Part shown: piece after piece, positions 47,598 to 56,009 of the stretch
Layout: every line of letters starts with the position of its first letter
Numbering within the stretch: position 1 is the stretch's first letter
NCBI RefSeq assembly: GCF_013408145.1
Contig: NZ_JACBZI010000001.1
Coordinates: 2,246,001-2,310,000 of the forward strand
DNA: 64,000 nt
Direction: 5' to 3'
From: Nocardioides marinus
Lineage (GTDB): Bacteria; Actinomycetota; Actinomycetes; Propionibacteriales; Nocardioidaceae
The notes under the pieces: model-generated
What the model was told of the DNA's origin: nothing
The model's database searches: none
What the model saw: only the letters and a program-made list of their open reading frames with translations
Made by a program: the position numbers and the translations under genes

Positions 47598-48803
47598 ATG
47601 CCCGTCGCCGTCGACACCGAGACCAGTGCGGTCACCGCGCTGCTGTCCGGCATGCCCCCGGGCAGCCAGGGCGTCGACTCGGTGGACCGGATGCGCGCCT
47701 GGTTGGGACAGCACGGCGACGAGTACGTCGTGGTGCTGGGCCCCCACCTCGACCTCGACGACTGCCTGAAGGTCTGCGAGGACCTGCGGGTCAGCCGGCC
47801 CACGGTCAGCGCCGTGCTGGTGCGGGACAAGCTCGACACCGGTGTGCTCGGCAGTGCCATGAAGGCCGGAGCGCGCGACGTCGTGGCCGTCGACGACACC
47901 GAGGCCATCCGCTCCGCCGTCGACCGGGCCCGCGAGCTCTGGACGGCGTTGAGGGGCCCCAGCGGCGCGCAGCAGCTGGGTCGGGTCGTGACCGTCTTCT
48001 CCCCCAAGGGTGGCGTGGGCAAGACGACGATGGCGGTCAACCTGGCCCTCGCGCTCACCGAGCGCGGCGCCCGACGGGTCTGCCTGGTCGACCTCGACCT
48101 GGCCTTCGGCGACGTCGCCATCACCATGCAGCTCTTCCCCACCCACTCCATCGAGCACGCCATCGGCTCCGAGGACTCCCTCGACGCCGCGCAGCTCGAC
48201 ACGCTGCTCACCCGCCACGCGGACTCGATGATGGTCCTGGCGGCCCCCTCGCACCCCGACGTGCGGGAGCGGGTCTCCCCCGTGCTGGTGGCCAAGATCC
48301 TGCGGACGCTGCGGGAGAGCTTCGACTTCGTCGTCGTCGACACCGCACCGTCCTTCGACGAGCAGGTCCTCACCGCGCTGGACGAGACCGACGAGTGCGT
48401 CATCGTGGCCACGCTCGACGTGCCCACCCTGAAGAACGTCAAGGTCGCCCTGGAGACCCTCGACATGCTCGACATCGCCCGCGGGCACCGGCACCTGCTG
48501 CTGAACCGCGCCGACGACGCGGTGGGCATCACCGGCGACAAGGTCGAGCAGATCCTGGGCATCCCCGTCTCGGCGTCGGTCTCGTCCGCGGTCGAGGTCG
48601 CCGCCGCCACCAACGCGGGCACGCCCATCGTGGTGGCCACGCCCTCCCACCAGTCCAGCCAGGCCGTGCGCGCCCTCGCCTCGGAGATCGCGGGGGTCCC
48701 CCTCATCGGTCCCGAGGACGACGAGTCCGGCCCGGCCCCCACCCACAGCGACGAGCAGGAGGCCGCCGAGCGCGGCCGGTCCCGCTTCCGGCTCAGGAGG
48801 TAA
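47598..48803 (+). CDS. tadZ: Pilus assembly ATPase TadZ (CpaE-like)
   Basis: A 401-residue MinD/ParA-like protein. Residues 1-120 resemble a receiver-like domain (VVVLGPHLDLDDCLKVCEDL, VSAVLVRDKLDTGVLGSAMKAGARDVVAVDD), and the ATPase follows with the deviant Walker A in FSPKGGVGKTTMAVNLALAL, CLVDLDLAFGDVAITM, and VVVDTAPSFDEQVLTALDE as switch II. The C-terminal tail is acidic, then basic. In Tad systems TadZ positions the assembly machine at the membrane. It is cotranscribed with cpaB and with tadA 3 bp downstream. Confidence 0.92.
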   Translation: MPVAVDTETSAVTALLSGMPPGSQGVDSVDRMRAWLGQHGDEYVVVLGPHLDLDDCLKVCEDLRVSRPTVSAVLVRDKLDTGVLGSAMKAGARDVVAVDDTEAIRSAVDRARELWTALRGPSGAQQLGRVVTVFSPKGGVGKTTMAVNLALALTERGARRVCLVDLDLAFGDVAITMQLFPTHSIEHAIGSEDSLDAAQLDTLLTRHADSMMVLAAPSHPDVRERVSPVLVAKILRTLRESFDFVVVDTAPSFDEQVLTALDETDECVIVATLDVPTLKNVKVALETLDMLDIARGHRHLLLNRADDAVGITGDKVEQILGIPVSASVSSAVEVAAATNAGTPIVVATPSHQSSQAVRALASEIAGVPLIGPEDDESGPAPTHSDEQEAAERGRSRFRLRR

Positions 48804-48806
48804 CCC

Positions 48807-50309
48807 ATGAGCAGCCTCGCCGACCGCCTCGCGGCCGCCCGTCAGGCCGAGCAGGCCGCCGCGGAGGGCGACCGCCCGCAGGGGGACGACGCGTCCACCA
48901 CCGACCCGGCCGCCTCCACCGAGGGCTCCGCCGGCGCCACCACGCCCGCGCCGACGACCTCGTACGCCGCCGCGGCCGCCGCTCGCCGTACCGCTCCCGA
49001 GCCACCCGCCCGGTCCCGACTGTCCTCGCAGAAGGGCGACCGCATCGAGGAGCTGAAGCAGAGCGTGCACACCGAGCTGCTCAAGCAGCTCGGTCCCCAG
49101 CTCTACGACGCCGACATGGACCAGGACCAGCTCGACCAGCGGGTCCGTGCCGTCCTCGCCGACGTGCTCGGTGCCCAGGACCGCCCGCTCTCCAGCAGCG
49201 ACCGGCAGCGCGTCACGCAGGAGATCAGCGACGACATCCTCGGCTACGGCCCCATCGAGCCCTACCTGCGCGACCCCGACGTCTCCGAGGTGATGGTCAA
49301 CGGGCACAAGGACATCTGGCTCGAGCGCAAGGGCAAACTCGTCCCGGCCGAGGCGACCTTCGCCGACGAGGCACACCTGCGCCGCACCATCGACAAGATC
49401 GTGTCCCGTATCGGGCGACGGGTCGATGAGTCCTCGCCGATGGTCGATGCCCGCCTGCCCGACGGCAGCCGCGTCAACGCCGTCGTCCCGCCCCTGGCCG
49501 TGGACGGCTCCGCGCTGACGATCCGCAAGTTCGCCGCCGACCCGTTGACCGCGCTGGACCTGATCTCGTTCGGCTCCCTCACCCCGCAGACCTGCGACTT
49601 CCTCGAGGCCTGCGTGCGCGGCCGCCTCAACGTGATCGTGTCGGGCGGCACCGGCGCCGGCAAGACCACGACCCTCAACGTGCTGTCGTCCTTCATCCCC
49701 GGCGACGAGCGGATCGTGACCATCGAGGACGCCGCCGAGCTCCAGCTCAAGCAGGACCACGTGGTGCGACTGGAGTCACGCCCGGCCAACATCGAGGGCA
49801 AGGGCGCGGTCAGCATCCGTGACCTCGTCAAGAACAGCCTGCGCATGCGGCCCGACCGCGTCATCGTCGGCGAGGTCCGCGACGCCTCCGCCCTGGACAT
49901 GCTCCAGGCGATGAACACCGGTCACGACGGCTCCATCTGCACGCTGCACTCCAACGGCCCCCGCGACACCCTGTCGCGCATGGAGACGATGGTGCTGATG
50001 GCGGGCATGGACCTGCCGATGCGGGCCATCCGCGAGCAGGTGGCCAGCGCCGTGGACCTGATCGTCCACCAGTCCCGGCTCAAGGACGGCACGCGCCGCA
50101 TCACGCACATCACCGAGGTGGAGCGGATGGAGGGCGACGTGATCACCCTCCAGGACATCTTCGTCTTCGACTCCTCCCTGGGCTTCGACGCCGACGGCCG
50201 CTCGCTGGGCCGCCTGCGTCCGACCGGTCTGCGCCCGAAGTTCCTGGAGAAGATGGCCTACTCCAACGTCACCGTCGACCCGATGGTCTTCGCCACGGAC
50301 CGCATGTGA
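48807..50309 (+). CDS. tadA: Pilus assembly motor ATPase TadA (CpaF-like)
   Basis: A 500-residue type II/IV secretion ATPase. A disordered Ala/Thr/Pro-rich N-terminus of about 70 residues precedes the N-domain (ISDDILGYGPIEPYLRDPDVSEVMVNGHKDIWLERKG). Walker A is SGGTGAGKTTTLNVLSSFI; the Asp box IVTIEDAAELQLKQDHVVRLESRP, Walker B/His box region RMRPDRVIVGEVRDASALDMLQAMNTGHDGSICTLHSN and the Arg-rich end follow. It powers pilin extrusion from the inner face of the membrane. The stop TGA overlaps the next start, so TadA and the VWA-TadB protein are coupled. Confidence 0.94.
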   Translation: MSSLADRLAAARQAEQAAAEGDRPQGDDASTTDPAASTEGSAGATTPAPTTSYAAAAAARRTAPEPPARSRLSSQKGDRIEELKQSVHTELLKQLGPQLYDADMDQDQLDQRVRAVLADVLGAQDRPLSSSDRQRVTQEISDDILGYGPIEPYLRDPDVSEVMVNGHKDIWLERKGKLVPAEATFADEAHLRRTIDKIVSRIGRRVDESSPMVDARLPDGSRVNAVVPPLAVDGSALTIRKFAADPLTALDLISFGSLTPQTCDFLEACVRGRLNVIVSGGTGAGKTTTLNVLSSFIPGDERIVTIEDAAELQLKQDHVVRLESRPANIEGKGAVSIRDLVKNSLRMRPDRVIVGEVRDASALDMLQAMNTGHDGSICTLHSNGPRDTLSRMETMVLMAGMDLPMRAIREQVASAVDLIVHQSRLKDGTRRITHITEVERMEGDVITLQDIFVFDSSLGFDADGRSLGRLRPTGLRPKFLEKMAYSNVTVDPMVFATDRM

Positions 50310-52219
50310 TGACCCCCCGTCTCGCGCGCCTCTTCGCGGCGGTGCTCGGCCTGGCCTGGGTGGTGCTGCCCACCGCGGCCTGGGGTGCCGGCGACGAGGC
50401 CTCGATCTCCTACGTCGAGCCCGCCGCCGACGGCACGGTGCAGGTCATCGTGTCCCTGCCACCCGACGCCTCCCCCGACCTGGGCAGCATCGAGGTACGC
50501 ATCGGCGGCGACCGGGTCGACGCGGAGGCCGAGCCCGCCGGCACGTCGGGTGCCGTGCGGCGTACGGCCGTGCTGGTGATGGACACCAGCAACTCCATGG
50601 CCGGGGAGAAGATCGAGGCCGCCCGCTCGGCTGCGCTGGCCTACGTCGACGGGCTCCCGGACGACGTCTCGCTGGGCATCGTCACGTTCGCGAAGTCGGT
50701 GGCACAGCCGCTGGCCCCCACGCAGGACCGTGCCGCCGCGCGCACCGTCATCGGGGACCTCTCGCTGTCCGGGCAGACCGCGCTCTACGACGGCGTCCTC
50801 AGCGCCGTCGACGTGGCCGGGACCGACGGGCAGCGCACGCTCGTCGTGCTCTCCGACGGCGCCGACACCACCGACACCACGCTGGAGACGGTGACCGCCG
50901 CCGTCGAGGCGGCACAGATCCGTCTCGACGTCGTGTCCCTGGTGGAGCGACCGGCCGACGACCTCACCACCCTGGCCACCGCTGGCGGTGGCCAGGTGAT
51001 CCCGGCGACGAGCGAGGCGCTGACCCGCACCTTCGCCGCCGAGGCCGACGCGCTCGACCGCCAGGTGCTGGTCACCGCCCAGGTGCCCGACGGCCTGGAC
51101 TCGGTGGACCAGACCGTCGCGGTCAGCCTGACCACCAGCTCCGGCACGGTCTCTGCCGAGGCCTTCGCCGCGGTCGCAGAGTCCGTGGCGGGCGGCACCG
51201 GTGTCGACGACCAGCTGGTGCGCTCCGGAGGGTGGGCGCTGCCGGGCTGGGCGATGTACGCCGGGGTGCTCGCCATCGGGCTCGGGCTGGTCGTCCTGCT
51301 GGTGGCCCTGGTCCCCCGCCCGGCTCCGGCCCCGACCGCCGCGGACCGGGTGGCGTCCTACACCGCTCGCACGAGCGGTGACGCCGACCAGGGCGCTCCG
51401 CGCCTGGACACCGAGCAGGCCATCGCCCAGGCCAAGGACGCCGCGGCCCAGGTGCTGCGCCGGACCAAGGGCCTCGAGGCCACCATCGCGCATCGGCTCG
51501 AGGGCGCCGGCAGCGAGCTCAAGCCGGCCGAGTGGCTGCTGGTCCACGCCGGGATCGTGGTGGTCGCCGGCATCTTCGGACTGCTGCTGGGCGCCGGCAA
51601 CGTCGTCCTGGGGCTCGTCTTCATCCTGCTCGGCGTCCTCGGACCCTGGGTCTACCTGGGCATGCGTCGATCCCGGCGGCGCAAGGCCTTCAACGCCGGC
51701 CTGCCCGACACGCTGCAGCTGATCAGCGGCTCGCTGTCGGCCGGCCTCTCGCTGGCGCAGTCGGTGGACACCGTGGTCCGCGAGGGCCCCGAGCCGATCT
51801 GCACGGAGTTCCGCCGGGTGCTCGTGGAGACCCGGCTCGGCGTCACCATCGAGGACGCGCTGGAGGGTCTGGCCGAGCGCTTCGACAGCAAGGACTTCGA
51901 GTGGGTCGTGATGGCGATCCGCATCCAGCGCCAGGTCGGTGGCAACCTCGCCGAGCTGCTGGACACCGTCGCCGGCACCATGCGCGAGCGCGAGTACGTC
52001 CGTCGCCAGGTCAACGCCCTGGCTGCGGAGGGCAAGCTCTCGGCGTGGGTGCTGGGGCTGCTGCCACCGCTGTTCATGGTCTACCTGCTGCTGACCAACT
52101 ACGACTACGTCAGCGTGATGTTCACCGAACCGCTCGGGATCGTCATGATGGTGGGAGCGGGGCTCTGGCTCGCAGTGGGAGTGTTCTGGATGAGCCGTCT
52201 GGTGAAGGTGGAGGTGTGA
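50309..52219 (+). CDS. tadB: Von Willebrand A domain fused to TadB (T2SF membrane protein)
   Basis: A 636-residue fusion (GTG 50306 is an alternative start). A signal-like segment (LARLFAAVLGLAWVVLPTAAWG) leads to an extracytoplasmic VWA domain with a MIDAS motif at Asp92-Ser94-Ser96 (LVMDTSNSM), DVSLGIVTFAKSV, QTALYDGV and LVVLSDGADTTDT. A transmembrane helix (YAGVLAIGLGLVVLLVALVP) and a cytoplasmic linker precede the TadB part (about 390-636): two helices, LPDTLQLISGSLSAGLSLAQSVDTV, MAIRIQRQVGGNLAELLDTVAGTMREREYVRRQVNALAAEGKLSAWVL and two more helices, the T2SF hallmark. Typical TadB lacks the VWA part. The VWA domain may bind pilin or ligand outside (inference). Confidence 0.9.
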   Translation: MTPRLARLFAAVLGLAWVVLPTAAWGAGDEASISYVEPAADGTVQVIVSLPPDASPDLGSIEVRIGGDRVDAEAEPAGTSGAVRRTAVLVMDTSNSMAGEKIEAARSAALAYVDGLPDDVSLGIVTFAKSVAQPLAPTQDRAAARTVIGDLSLSGQTALYDGVLSAVDVAGTDGQRTLVVLSDGADTTDTTLETVTAAVEAAQIRLDVVSLVERPADDLTTLATAGGGQVIPATSEALTRTFAAEADALDRQVLVTAQVPDGLDSVDQTVAVSLTTSSGTVSAEAFAAVAESVAGGTGVDDQLVRSGGWALPGWAMYAGVLAIGLGLVVLLVALVPRPAPAPTAADRVASYTARTSGDADQGAPRLDTEQAIAQAKDAAAQVLRRTKGLEATIAHRLEGAGSELKPAEWLLVHAGIVVVAGIFGLLLGAGNVVLGLVFILLGVLGPWVYLGMRRSRRRKAFNAGLPDTLQLISGSLSAGLSLAQSVDTVVREGPEPICTEFRRVLVETRLGVTIEDALEGLAERFDSKDFEWVVMAIRIQRQVGGNLAELLDTVAGTMREREYVRRQVNALAAEGKLSAWVLGLLPPLFMVYLLLTNYDYVSVMFTEPLGIVMMVGAGLWLAVGVFWMSRLVKVEV

Positions 52220-52220
52220 G

Positions 52221-53141
52221 ATGACCCTGCTGCTCGTGCTGGGGGTGCTCCTGGTCCTCGTCGCCATCCTGCTCGTGGCCTCGGCCACCACCAGCGACGC
52301 CGAGGCCTCCGGGGTCGGCAAGTCGCTGGCGGTGCTGCAGGCGATGACCAGCGCCCCGAAGGAGCTCACCGACGAGATCGACCGGCCCTTCTCCGAGCGC
52401 GTCTGGGAGCCGCTCCAGGCACGCACGCTCGGGCTCGGCCGGAGGCTCTCCGGCGCCGACTCCGCCGATCGGATCCGACGCAAGCTCGACCTCGCCGGCA
52501 ACCCGCCGGGCTGGACGGTGGACCGCGTCACCTCCGGCAAGATCGTCGGCGCGGTGGCCGGGCTGGTCGTCGCCCTGCTCTTCAGCCTGATGCTGGGCGC
52601 CGGCACCCCCGTCCGCCTCGCGGTGGTCCTGGGTGGGCTGGTGGTGGGCTTCTTCGGCCCGAACCTCTACCTCTACCAGAAGGCCTACGACCGCTCCCTG
52701 CAGATCCAGCGCGACCTCCCCGACGCGATCGACCTGATGACCATCAGCGTCGAGTCCGGGCTCGGCTTCGACGCCGCGGTCCAGCAGGTCTCCCGCAACA
52801 CCGAGGGCCCCCTGGCCGACGAGTTCTCCCGGGTGCTGCGCGAGATGCAGATCGGTCAGGGCCGGGCCGCAGCGCTGCGGGCAATGTCGGACCGCACCAA
52901 CGTCGCCGACCTCAAGAGCTTCGTGAGCTCGATGGTCCAGGCCGACTCCTTCGGCGTGCCGGTCGGCCAGGTGCTGCGCGTGCAGTCCAGCGAGATGCGG
53001 GTCAAGCGTCGTCAGCGAGCCGAGGAGAAGGCGCAGCAGGTGCCGGTGAAGATCACGGTCCCGCTCATCTTCTGCATCCTGCCCTGTCTCTTCGTCGCGG
53101 TGATGGGGCCCGCGGTCATCAGCATCATGGACAGCTTCTAG
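52221..53141 (+). CDS. tadC: Pilus assembly membrane protein TadC
   Basis: A 306-residue T2SF-domain protein. An N-terminal helix (LLLVLGVLLVLVAILLVAS) is followed by a cytoplasmic segment, two helices (IVGAVAGLVVALLFSLMLG, LAVVLGGLVVGFFGPNLYLY), the F-domain (LPDAIDLMTISVESGLGFDAAVQQVSRNTEGPLADEFSRVLREMQIGQGRAAALRAMSDRT and LKSFVSSMVQADSFGVPVGQVLRVQSSEMRVKRRQRAEEKAQQVPVKI) and a last helix. With TadB it makes the inner-membrane platform. ATG 52221 is one base after the VWA-TadB stop, so it is coupled. Confidence 0.92.
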   Translation: MTLLLVLGVLLVLVAILLVASATTSDAEASGVGKSLAVLQAMTSAPKELTDEIDRPFSERVWEPLQARTLGLGRRLSGADSADRIRRKLDLAGNPPGWTVDRVTSGKIVGAVAGLVVALLFSLMLGAGTPVRLAVVLGGLVVGFFGPNLYLYQKAYDRSLQIQRDLPDAIDLMTISVESGLGFDAAVQQVSRNTEGPLADEFSRVLREMQIGQGRAAALRAMSDRTNVADLKSFVSSMVQADSFGVPVGQVLRVQSSEMRVKRRQRAEEKAQQVPVKITVPLIFCILPCLFVAVMGPAVISIMDSF

Positions 53142-53172
53142 GCCCGCACCGGAGCCACATGATGAGGACCCC

Positions 53173-54756
53173 ATGAGGATCGCCCCCGACCTGCGCATCG
53201 CCGCCGCCGCGCGCGGCTTCGTGCTGCTCGCGCTCGGGGGCCCCATCCTCTGGGACCGGAACGTCTCCGCGGCCGTGCTCCTGACGGCGCTCGGGACGGG
53301 TTGGCTGCTGGCCCTCAGCCTGGAGCTGCGGGCGCCTCGGCTGCGGGTGCCCCTGGTCGTGCTCGACGCCGGTTTCGTCGGGCTCGTGGTCGGCACCGAC
53401 CTGTCGTCGCAGGCGGTCCTGGGTGCCCTGGCGGTCCCGCCCTTCGTGGCAGGACTCTGGCGCGGCCTGCGTGGGGTCCTCCTCGCGCTGTCGGCGGAGC
53501 TGACCGCAGTGGTGGTGGTCGGGGTGGCCTCCGGCGGAGCCCTCAGCGCCGAGCAGTCGTTGACCGTCTTCACCTGGGTCGCGATGGGCCTGGCGCTGGG
53601 GATGGTCGCGACGTTCGTCCGCGGTGCGTTGCGCGACGACGACCCGACCGCCCCCTACCGGCACGCCTCCGACCTGCTGCGCGAGCTCAACCACCTCTCC
53701 GTCGGCCTGTCCTCGGGCCTGGAGCCGCGCAGCCTCGGTGGGGTCATCCTCAGCACGGTCCTGGACGACATCCCCGCCGCGGCCATCAGCATCCACGTGC
53801 CGCTCGACGACCACCTCGCTGTCCTGGCCGCGAAGTCGCTGTCCGGCGGCGACCTGGACCGGTGCGCCGACTTCGCCGCCGCTGCCTGGGCCCGCGACCA
53901 ACCGGTGGTCGAGGACGGTTCCTTCGCCTTCCCCCTCGAGGGCCACCGCACCACCATCGCCGTCGTGAGCGGCGCGGTGCCGTCGGGCTCCAGCATCGGG
54001 CCGGACGAGCTGCGCCACCGCGTCGGCCGGCTGCAGCTGGCGCTGGAGGAGCAGGCGGTCCAGCTCGAGACGGGGCTGCTCTTCGAGGCGTTCCGCGACA
54101 CCGCGACCGCCGACGAGCGGCAACGCCTCTCACGGGAGATGCACGACGGCGTCGCCCAGGACATCGCCTCCCTCGGCTACCTCGTCGACGCGCTGGCAGC
54201 CCAGGCCCCGACGCCGGAGGCGGAGTCCCAGCTGGGCATGCTGCGCGAGCGGATCACCGCGATCGTCTCCGAGGTGCGTCGCTCGGTCACCACGCTGCGC
54301 ACCACGGTCGGCAGCAGCGAGTCGCTGGGCACCGCGATCGTCGGTGTCACCCGCAACCTCAGCCAGAGCTCGGGCATCCCGATCGAGGTCACGCTCGACG
54401 AGCAGGCCCAGCGCCTGCGCCCCGAGGTCGAGGCCGAGCTGTTCCGCATCACCCAGGAGGCGCTCAACAACGCCGTGAAGCACGCGGAGTGCCGCACGAT
54501 CCGGGTGCACTGCCAGGTGGCGGCGCCGTACGCCGCGATCACCGTGGCCGACGACGGCAAGGGCCTGGGCGAGGCGCGTTCGGACTCCTACGGCATGGGC
54601 ATCATGCGTGAGCGGGCCCACCTCATCGACGCCGACCTGGCGATCGAGGAACCACCCGGCGGCGGGCTGACCGTCAGCGTCCGGCTCTCCGCGGAGTCGG
54701 GACACCCGCCGGCCGCACCCACCCCCGAGACGAAGCAGGTGAGCACCACCCGATGA
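53173..54756 (+). CDS. Sensor histidine kinase of the Tad locus
   Basis: A 527-residue kinase. About five to six hydrophobic helices form the first 155 residues, then a GAF-like region (LLRELNHLSVGLSSGLEPRSLGGVILSTVLDDIPAAAISI through VVSGAVPSGS). HisKA_3 has the phospho-His in RLSREMHDGVAQDIASLGYLVD; the ATPase domain has FRITQEALNNAVKHAECRTIRV (N box) and AITVADDGKGLG (G1). The C-terminal tail is Pro/Thr-rich. It is 31 bp after tadC and overlaps the response-regulator gene (ATGA), so signal input is built into the pilus operon. The gene order suggests control of pilin expression (inference). Confidence 0.9.
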   Translation: MRIAPDLRIAAAARGFVLLALGGPILWDRNVSAAVLLTALGTGWLLALSLELRAPRLRVPLVVLDAGFVGLVVGTDLSSQAVLGALAVPPFVAGLWRGLRGVLLALSAELTAVVVVGVASGGALSAEQSLTVFTWVAMGLALGMVATFVRGALRDDDPTAPYRHASDLLRELNHLSVGLSSGLEPRSLGGVILSTVLDDIPAAAISIHVPLDDHLAVLAAKSLSGGDLDRCADFAAAAWARDQPVVEDGSFAFPLEGHRTTIAVVSGAVPSGSSIGPDELRHRVGRLQLALEEQAVQLETGLLFEAFRDTATADERQRLSREMHDGVAQDIASLGYLVDALAAQAPTPEAESQLGMLRERITAIVSEVRRSVTTLRTTVGSSESLGTAIVGVTRNLSQSSGIPIEVTLDEQAQRLRPEVEAELFRITQEALNNAVKHAECRTIRVHCQVAAPYAAITVADDGKGLGEARSDSYGMGIMRERAHLIDADLAIEEPPGGGLTVSVRLSAESGHPPAAPTPETKQVSTTR

Positions 54757-55406
54757 GCGAGAACATCTCCGTGCTGCTGGTCGACGACCACGAGCTGATC
54801 CGCGCCGGGCTGGCCGGCGTCTTCGACCTCCAGCCCGACATGACGGTCGTCGGGCAGGCGGGCTCGGTGGCCGAGGCCCTGACCCGCTTCGAGGAGCTGC
54901 GACCCGACGTGGTCGTCACCGACCTGCAGCTCGGCGACGGCACCGGCCTCGACATCGTCCGCACGCTGCGCCGCGACCACGACGACGTCGGGCTCATCGT
55001 GCTCACGATGCACTCCGGGGACGACCAGATCTTCGCCGCCATGGAGGCGGGGGCCTCCGGCTTCGTGGGCAAGGACGCTCCCTCCCCCGAGGTGGTCAAG
55101 GCCGCCCGGCACGCCTCGGTCTCCCCCCGCTCGTTCATCTGCAGCGGGCTGGTGGGGGCGATGATGCGCCGTGGGGCCGCTGAGTCCACCCGGCTGACCG
55201 ACCGCGAGCACGAGGTCCTCGTCCTGCTCGCCGACGGCCTCGGCGCCGCCCAGATCGGCGCGCAGCTGTACATGAGCGAGTCGACCGCCAAGTCCCACAT
55301 CGCCCGGATCTACCAGAAGCTCGGAGCCGCCAACCGCGCCCAGGCGCTGGTCACCGCGATGCGGATCGGGCTGCTCTCCAGCGTGCAGCGGCAGCCCGAC
55401 GCCTGA
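54753..55406 (+). CDS. NarL/LuxR-family response regulator of the Tad locus
   Basis: A 217-residue regulator. Receiver: VLLVDDHELIRAGL, phospho-Asp in VVVTDLQLGDGTG (about residue 55), LIVLTMHSGDDQ, GFVGKDAPS with the Lys. Output HTH: LTDREHEVLVLLADGLGAAQIGAQLYMSESTAKSHIARIYQKLGAANRAQALVTA. It overlaps the kinase gene by 4 bp and precedes the two pilin genes by 156 bp, a gap with two palindromes that are good operator candidates. Probably regulates pilin or tad transcription (inference). Confidence 0.92.
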   Translation: MSENISVLLVDDHELIRAGLAGVFDLQPDMTVVGQAGSVAEALTRFEELRPDVVVTDLQLGDGTGLDIVRTLRRDHDDVGLIVLTMHSGDDQIFAAMEAGASGFVGKDAPSPEVVKAARHASVSPRSFICSGLVGAMMRRGAAESTRLTDREHEVLVLLADGLGAAQIGAQLYMSESTAKSHIARIYQKLGAANRAQALVTAMRIGLLSSVQRQPDA

Positions 55407-55448
55407 CCGACGGCCCGCTCCCACCCCCGTCAGCCGGGGCGCACTAGT

Positions 55449-55500
55449 CCGGAATGACTACTCCGGTCCGGACCTTCATGGGATGAACCTCCCGGGAGGT
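55449..55500. promoter_or_regulatory. Palindromes before the Flp pilin genes (possible operators)
   Basis: CCGGA-N8-TCCGG at 55449-55466 and a 14-bp perfect palindrome ACCTCCCGGGAGGT at 55487-55500 lie in the gap after the response-regulator gene. TAGTCCGGAATGAC and TACTCCGG also make an imperfect direct repeat. Either could be the regulator's binding site. Confidence 0.45.
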
Positions 55501-55512
55501 CCACAGGAGAAT

Positions 55513-55528
55513 GGAGCCATGAGGCTCC
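55513..55528 (+). other. Small hairpin in the pilin leader
   Basis: GGAGCC-atga-GGCTCC forms a 6-bp stem with a 4-base loop, about 35 bp before the first pilin start, outside its GGGAGAAA ribosome-binding site. It could stabilise the mRNA or affect translation. Confidence 0.4.
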
Positions 55529-55562
55529 TCGTCGGGGGCCGAAGACCACAGGGAGAAATCAC

Positions 55563-55769
55563 ATGCTCGAGTTCCTGCGCATCATGCTGGACGCCCGCTT
55601 CGAGGACCGCGACGAGCGCGGCGCCTCCGCCGTCGAGTACGGCCTGCTGATCGCCGGCATCGCGGCGCTGATCGTCGTCGTCGTGTTCGCCTTCGGCGGC
55701 GTGGTCGGGGACATCTTCTCCGACACGAGCAGCTGCATCTCTACCGGCGCCACCGCGACCAGCTGCTGA
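55563..55769 (+). CDS. flp: Flp pilin 1
   Basis: A 68-residue Flp/Fap pilin. A 20-residue leader rich in charge (RFEDRDERG) ends at the Gly-Ala processing site before the mature ASAVEYGLLIAGIAALIVVVVFAFGG, which has the Glu at +5 and the hydrophobic helix that packs the filament core. The C-terminus is short and ends SSCISTGATATSC: two cysteines nine residues apart, which could close a disulfide loop outside the helix. ATG 55563 has GGGAGAAA upstream. Its stop overlaps the start of the second pilin (TGATG). A prepilin peptidase would be needed; none is in the window. Confidence 0.93.
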   Translation: MLEFLRIMLDARFEDRDERGASAVEYGLLIAGIAALIVVVVFAFGGVVGDIFSDTSSCISTGATATSC

Positions 55770-55945
55770 TGGCGAGGCGCCCGGTCGACCGCGAGACCGG
55801 GGCGTCCTCCGTCGAGTACGGCCTGCTGATCGCTGGCATCGCCGCCGTGATTGTGCTGGTGATCTTCCTCTTCGGCGAGGAGGTCGCCGGGTTGTTCGAC
55901 GACACCTGCGAGACCGTGGCCAGCACCACCTCGCAGACCTGCTAG
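55769..55945 (+). CDS. Flp pilin 2 (58 residues)
   Basis: A second, shorter pilin whose ATG (55769) overlaps the stop of pilin 1. The leader MARRPVDRETG is only 11 residues; mature part ASSVEYGLLIAGIAAVIVLVIFLFGEEVAGLF, with Glu +5 and the same hydrophobic helix. The C-terminus DDTCETVASTTSQTC again holds two cysteines (ten residues between). It ends TAG 55945, 20 bp before a strong hairpin. The short leader and translational coupling suggest it is made in fixed ratio with pilin 1, as a minor or alternate subunit (inference). Confidence 0.88.
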   Translation: MARRPVDRETGASSVEYGLLIAGIAAVIVLVIFLFGEEVAGLFDDTCETVASTTSQTC

Positions 55946-55965
55946 CGGACCTGCCGCCTCGCGGC

Positions 55966-56009
55966 CGTGTGGCCCTCGCCCCGTCTCAGGACCGGGCGAG
56001 GGCCACACG
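55966..56009. terminator. Strong bidirectional hairpin after the pilin genes
   Basis: Stem CGTGTGGCCCTCGCCC (55966-55981) pairs perfectly with 55994-56009 across a 12-base loop. No T-run follows, which is usual in actinomycetes. The right arm is also the coding end of the convergent M48 protease gene (VRVALARS), so one hairpin probably ends both transcripts. Confidence 0.85.

Noticed and set aside
44556..49760. A 1,734-residue open frame on the minus strand across the synthetase and tad genes
   Set aside because: Antisense to clear genes (acyl-CoA synthetase, CpaB, TadZ, TadA) and compositionally like other shadow frames here.
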